Shown piece by piece: positions 61,489 to 64,000 of a DNA stretch of 64,000 nt. A program made the translations under genes and the position numbers. The DNA lies in NCBI RefSeq assembly GCF_900182735.1, contig NZ_FXTU01000002.1, forward strand, positions 1 through 64,000, given 5' to 3'. Under the pieces are notes generated by a model that worked only from the letters and a program-made list of their open reading frames with translations, was not told where the DNA came from and made no database searches. The DNA is from Laceyella tengchongensis. Its GTDB lineage: Bacteria > Bacillota > Bacilli > Thermoactinomycetales > Thermoactinomycetaceae. Within the stretch, counting starts at the first letter, position 1. The number at the start of each line of letters is the position of its first letter.

Positions 61489-61935
61489 ATGGTGGAACAG
61501 AACCTTACGGCATGGATCTTTCAATACAACCCCAAGCTTGGCTTTGATTTGATGCAACATCTCAAGCAGCGGAACTCCCGCCCCAGCAGACCCGATACTT
61601 GGAGCGTCAATCAGCATCGTCAACGAATCAAACAAGGGGATGAAATCTATTTCTGGAAAACGCAACCCAACGCGGGAGTCTACGTGATTGGAAGGGTTAT
61701 GCGTGATCCCTTCACCATTCATGAATATGATCGATTCGGCGGAGTTAAGTGTCATGTCCGGTTTGACTATGTGCTGAACCAACCCGTTTTGCGCAAGCAT
61801 TTGTCGCAAGATCCTGAATTCGCCAATCTGTCCATCCTGCGCAACCCCAAAGGAACCAACTTTCCAGTCAGCGCCGCGGAACGGAAAGCGTTTTGGGAAT
61901 GGTTTCAATTCGTGGGCCTTACTCCTTGCCGATAA
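61489..61935 (+). CDS. EVE-domain protein
   Basis: A 148-residue protein of the PUA-like EVE family, which binds modified bases in DNA or RNA. It begins MVEQNLTAWIFQYNPKLGFD and has the typical QRIKQGDEIYFWKTQPNAGVYVIGRV core and the C-terminal WEWFQFVG. Stand-alone EVE proteins are linked to tRNA modification and to modified-phage restriction; neither can be chosen here. ATG 61489 has GGAGGG 10 bases upstream. An earlier in-frame start is not supported. Confidence 0.85.
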   Translation: MVEQNLTAWIFQYNPKLGFDLMQHLKQRNSRPSRPDTWSVNQHRQRIKQGDEIYFWKTQPNAGVYVIGRVMRDPFTIHEYDRFGGVKCHVRFDYVLNQPVLRKHLSQDPEFANLSILRNPKGTNFPVSAAERKAFWEWFQFVGLTPCR

Positions 61936-62270
61936 AAAGAATGTTATCAACCCTGCCATGACCATGATGGCAAAGCGGGGGATACGATTCTCTGTGTTTC
62001 GCGACGTTTCGCAACTTAAAAAGCCGTATACCAATAGGAATACGGCTACGTACTACTTATTTTTAAGAGTAAATGATATCCGATCCTTCAAGACTAGCAT
62101 TCAGGAGATGGGGCTGTTATCACAATATAATCATACCCTACGCCTGTTTTATTAACATATGTAGTTACGCTATACATATACGTAAAGCTAGAATGAGCTT
62201 ATCTCTCTCTAAAACTTACAGATTTATCATCACCGCTCAATCATAAACCGCACCAAGCTAGACCTCCGGT
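61936..62270. other. Intergenic stretch with no gene seen
   Basis: About 335 bases. A plus-strand frame at 61958-62155 lacks a ribosome-binding site. A minus-strand terminator hairpin lies near 62019-62049. Confidence 0.5.
62019..62049 (-). terminator. Terminator-like hairpin downstream of the FAH gene
   Basis: AGCCGTAT and ATACGGCT arms followed by TTTTT on the minus strand. It lies about 220 bases past the FAH-family stop. Confidence 0.7.
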
Positions 62271-62903
62271 TTACTGATCAGTGCCAGCAATCACACACTC
62301 CCCGAGCACGTCCTCTCCCCACAGCAACTGCAACCGGTCACCCGCATTCACTTCACCGACGCCAGCCGGCGTGCTAGTATAAATGATATCCCCTGCTCCC
62401 AGTCCCAAATGATTTCCGCAAAAATCGACGATCGTCTGCAAATCGAACACCATATCCTGAATGTTGCCACGTTGCACCTCAACCCCATTTTTGGCAAGGG
62501 CGAAATCCGTGTCAGCACAGGTCTCTACACCCGGGAAGGGGTAAAACTTGGTGACCAGGGCTGAGTTGGGAAATCCTTTGGCCTGAAGCCACGGATGACC
62601 TTTCCGTTTTAAATCTTCTTGCAAATCACGCAACGTAAAATCGATACCAAGCGCAAAAGCGTCAATCAATTCATCAACTGATAGCCCTTTTTGATACGGT
62701 TTGCCGATTCGGATGACCAACTCCGCTTCATAGTGCACCTGCCCTTGACCCACAGGCAGTCTGATGGCCCGTCCATCGGCAAGCGCTAGCGCATGGGTCG
62801 GCTTAGAGAAAACCATCAGCGACGAGGGCACCGCATTGCCAAGCTCCGCCGCATGCAGACGGTAATTGCGACCCACGCAATAAATGTTGCGAGTCGTGTC
62901 CAT
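62271..62903 (-). CDS. Fumarylacetoacetate hydrolase-family protein
   Basis: A metal-dependent C-C hydrolase or decarboxylase of the FAH family; short members include acylpyruvases and oxaloacetate decarboxylases. The 210-residue protein has CVGRNYRLHAAELGN, the metal site HYEAELVIRIGK (Glu pair) with DFTLRDLQEDLKRKGHPW, and the C-terminal GDIIYTSTPAGVGEVNAGD. ATG 62903 has GAGGGGGG upstream. No pathway genes are adjacent. Confidence 0.88.
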   Translation of the reverse strand: MDTTRNIYCVGRNYRLHAAELGNAVPSSLMVFSKPTHALALADGRAIRLPVGQGQVHYEAELVIRIGKPYQKGLSVDELIDAFALGIDFTLRDLQEDLKRKGHPWLQAKGFPNSALVTKFYPFPGVETCADTDFALAKNGVEVQRGNIQDMVFDLQTIVDFCGNHLGLGAGDIIYTSTPAGVGEVNAGDRLQLLWGEDVLGECVIAGTDQ

Positions 62904-62993
62904 TTCCTTTACCCCCCTCATTTGTTTCCGCGTTCTCTTTTAAAGATACCTGAAGCAGGAATCGGTGTGAACTACCCCAACTCTTCGAAACAT

Positions 62994-63028
62994 AAAAAGG
63001 AGCCTTTTTTCATCAAAAGGCTCCTTTG
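62994..63028 (-). terminator. Terminator of the ABC-F gene
   Basis: AAAGGAGCCTTTT and AAAAGGCTCCTTT arms with Ts on the minus strand, 12 bases past the stop. Confidence 0.9.
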
Positions 63029-63039
63029 TGCCGAAGAAG

Positions 63040-64000
63040 TCACGCCTGCGATGGGCCGCCCTCTAAGCGTTTGTTTTTGGCCCAATCATAATCACCATCG
63101 TAGCGGTGAAGTTGCTGATTCTCCAGCCAATAAATGGTGCCGAACAAACGGTTTAAGAAATAGCGGTCATGGGAAACGGCGAGGATGGTGCCGGGAAATT
63201 CCGCCAATGCTTCTTCAAGCACTTCCCGCGAGTCGATGTCCAAGTGATTCGTCGGCTCATCCATAACCAACAAATTGATGTCCTGATGCATCAACTGCGC
63301 CAACCGCAACCGCATCCGCTCCCCACCGCTCAAGTCGCCCACTTTGCGGAAGACAGAGTGGCCGTAAAAAAGGAACCGGGCCAACAAATGGCGGGCCTCC
63401 CCTTCTGTCACCGCGACTTCCTCTCTGAAGGCGTTGATTACCGTTTGCTCCGGATCGCCTTCATAGCCCGCCTGGGAAAGATAGCCCACTTTCACGCTGT
63501 CACCCAACCGCACCCAGCCATCGTCCGCCTGCTCCCGGCCCAGGATGATGCGCAGCAACGTGGATTTGCCTGTTCCGTTCGCTCCGACAATGGCACATCT
63601 CTCCCCGAAACGTACCAACATCCCGCACCCTGCGAACAGCAAGCGGTCACCATACAACTTGCCAATATTTTCGGCGACGATCACATCTTTGCCGCTCCGC
63701 TTGGCAAAATCAAATTGCAAACGCATTTTCCTCCGCTCCAAGACAGGCTTTTTCACCTTCTCCATCCGCTCCAGCGCTTTTTCCATGCTTTTGGCGCGCC
63801 GATGCATGCCTGCATTGGGAGGATTGGCGCGGTTGGCCCATTCTTTCAGCCGTTTAATGGTTTCTTTCATTTTTTTGATTTTCTTCTCCTGCTCTTGATA
63901 CTGTTTGAATTCAGCCAGCAGGCGTTCTTCCTTCAGTTTGGTGAAACGGGAGTAATTACCGGGATATATATGAATCTCTCCATCTTCCAAATCCCATGTC
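63040..64000 (-). CDS. ABC-F family ATPase, C-terminal part (runs off the right edge)
   Basis: Ribosome-associated ATPases of this family rescue stalled or antibiotic-blocked ribosomes. The visible 319 or so residues hold the end of the first ATPase domain, the charged interdomain linker (KQYQEQEKKIKKMKETIKRL, then RRAKSMEKALERMEKV) and the second ATPase domain with Walker A GANGTGKST, signature LSGGERMRLRLAQLM and Walker B NLLVMDEPTNHLD. There is no C-terminal coiled-coil extension of the Uup type. The start is outside the window, so the subfamily is open. Confidence 0.9.
   Translation of the reverse strand, partial: TWDLEDGEIHIYPGNYSRFTKLKEERLLAEFKQYQEQEKKIKKMKETIKRLKEWANRANPPNAGMHRRAKSMEKALERMEKVKKPVLERRKMRLQFDFAKRSGKDVIVAENIGKLYGDRLLFAGCGMLVRFGERCAIVGANGTGKSTLLRIILGREQADDGWVRLGDSVKVGYLSQAGYEGDPEQTVINAFREEVAVTEGEARHLLARFLFYGHSVFRKVGDLSGGERMRLRLAQLMHQDINLLVMDEPTNHLDIDSREVLEEALAEFPGTILAVSHDRYFLNRLFGTIYWLENQQLHRYDGDYDWAKNKRLEGGPSQA

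Noticed and set aside
61958..62155. 65-codon plus-strand frame after the EVE gene
   Set aside because: It has no ribosome-binding site and spans a minus-strand terminator hairpin.

Overview
The window looks like the chromosome of a spore-forming, aerobic member of the Bacillota, order Bacillales, and probably of the family Thermoactinomycetaceae. The family is inferred from the moderately high G+C, the gene content and the Bacillus-type order proS-rseP-dxr-cdsA-uppS-frr-pyrH-tsf-rpsB-codY-hslU-hslV-trmFO-topA-dprA-sucD-sucC. No species is claimed.

Layout. Positions 1-83 are the 5' end of a 23S rRNA gene on the minus strand. It has its own promoter and no 16S gene in front of it. About 1 kb of non-coding DNA follows. 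From 1.1 to 20.1 kb a long minus-strand housekeeping block covers translation (proS, frr, tsf, rpsB), isoprenoid and lipid synthesis (dxr, uppS, cdsA), site-2 proteolysis (rseP), pyrimidine synthesis (pyrH), the GTP/branched-chain amino acid sensor CodY, the HslUV protease, tRNA methylation, DNA topology and uptake, and succinyl-CoA synthetase. The xerC/codV gene expected beside hslV is missing. A long RNA-like inverted repeat lies in its place.

From 20 to 24.7 kb there are accessory genes: a 43-residue membrane protein, a cupredoxin facing a tyrosinase, a coupled pair of small unknown genes and an acyl-CoA ligase. From 24.9 to 30.7 kb lies the most unusual locus: a small helical protein, three paralogous arginine-rich mini-proteins, a hydrophobic mini-protein and a 1378-residue protein holding 105 uninterrupted decapeptide repeats. 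I read it as a probable spore-surface or self-assembling fibre module. From 30.8 to 36.5 kb come hemZ, a secreted beta-propeller protein, a membrane-anchored proline-rich protein, a TRIC-family channel and a YkoP-like protein.

From 36.5 to 41.5 kb lies a phage-type cell-wall amidase gene. It is interrupted twice. A 1.5 kb group II intron with a gutted reverse transcriptase sits inside the catalytic Asp-Gly-His-Gly motif, and an AT-rich segment of about 2.8 kb (regulator, secreted protein, lipoprotein) separates the 3' end of the gene. From 41.7 to 47.6 kb are small proteins, a MarR regulator and a trehalose operon (PTS transporter, trehalose-6-phosphate hydrolase, TreR) with two TreR-type operators. 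From 47.8 to 51.2 kb is hemEHY with an Fnr/CRP-type palindrome upstream. With hemZ this gives two haem loci in the window.

From 51.7 to 64 kb are a creatininase-family enzyme, an amino acid permease, a kinase-like protein with a coat-like Ser/Tyr/Arg tail, a patatin, pseudouridine catabolism genes (psuG, psuK), a modular secreted peptidoglycan hydrolase, an EVE-domain protein, an FAH-family enzyme and part of an ABC-F gene. A 135-bp MITE family (TAGGG...CCCTA ends) occurs three times just downstream of genes, and a short palindrome sharing its ends lies after frr. Starts were corrected by ribosome-binding sites where noted.
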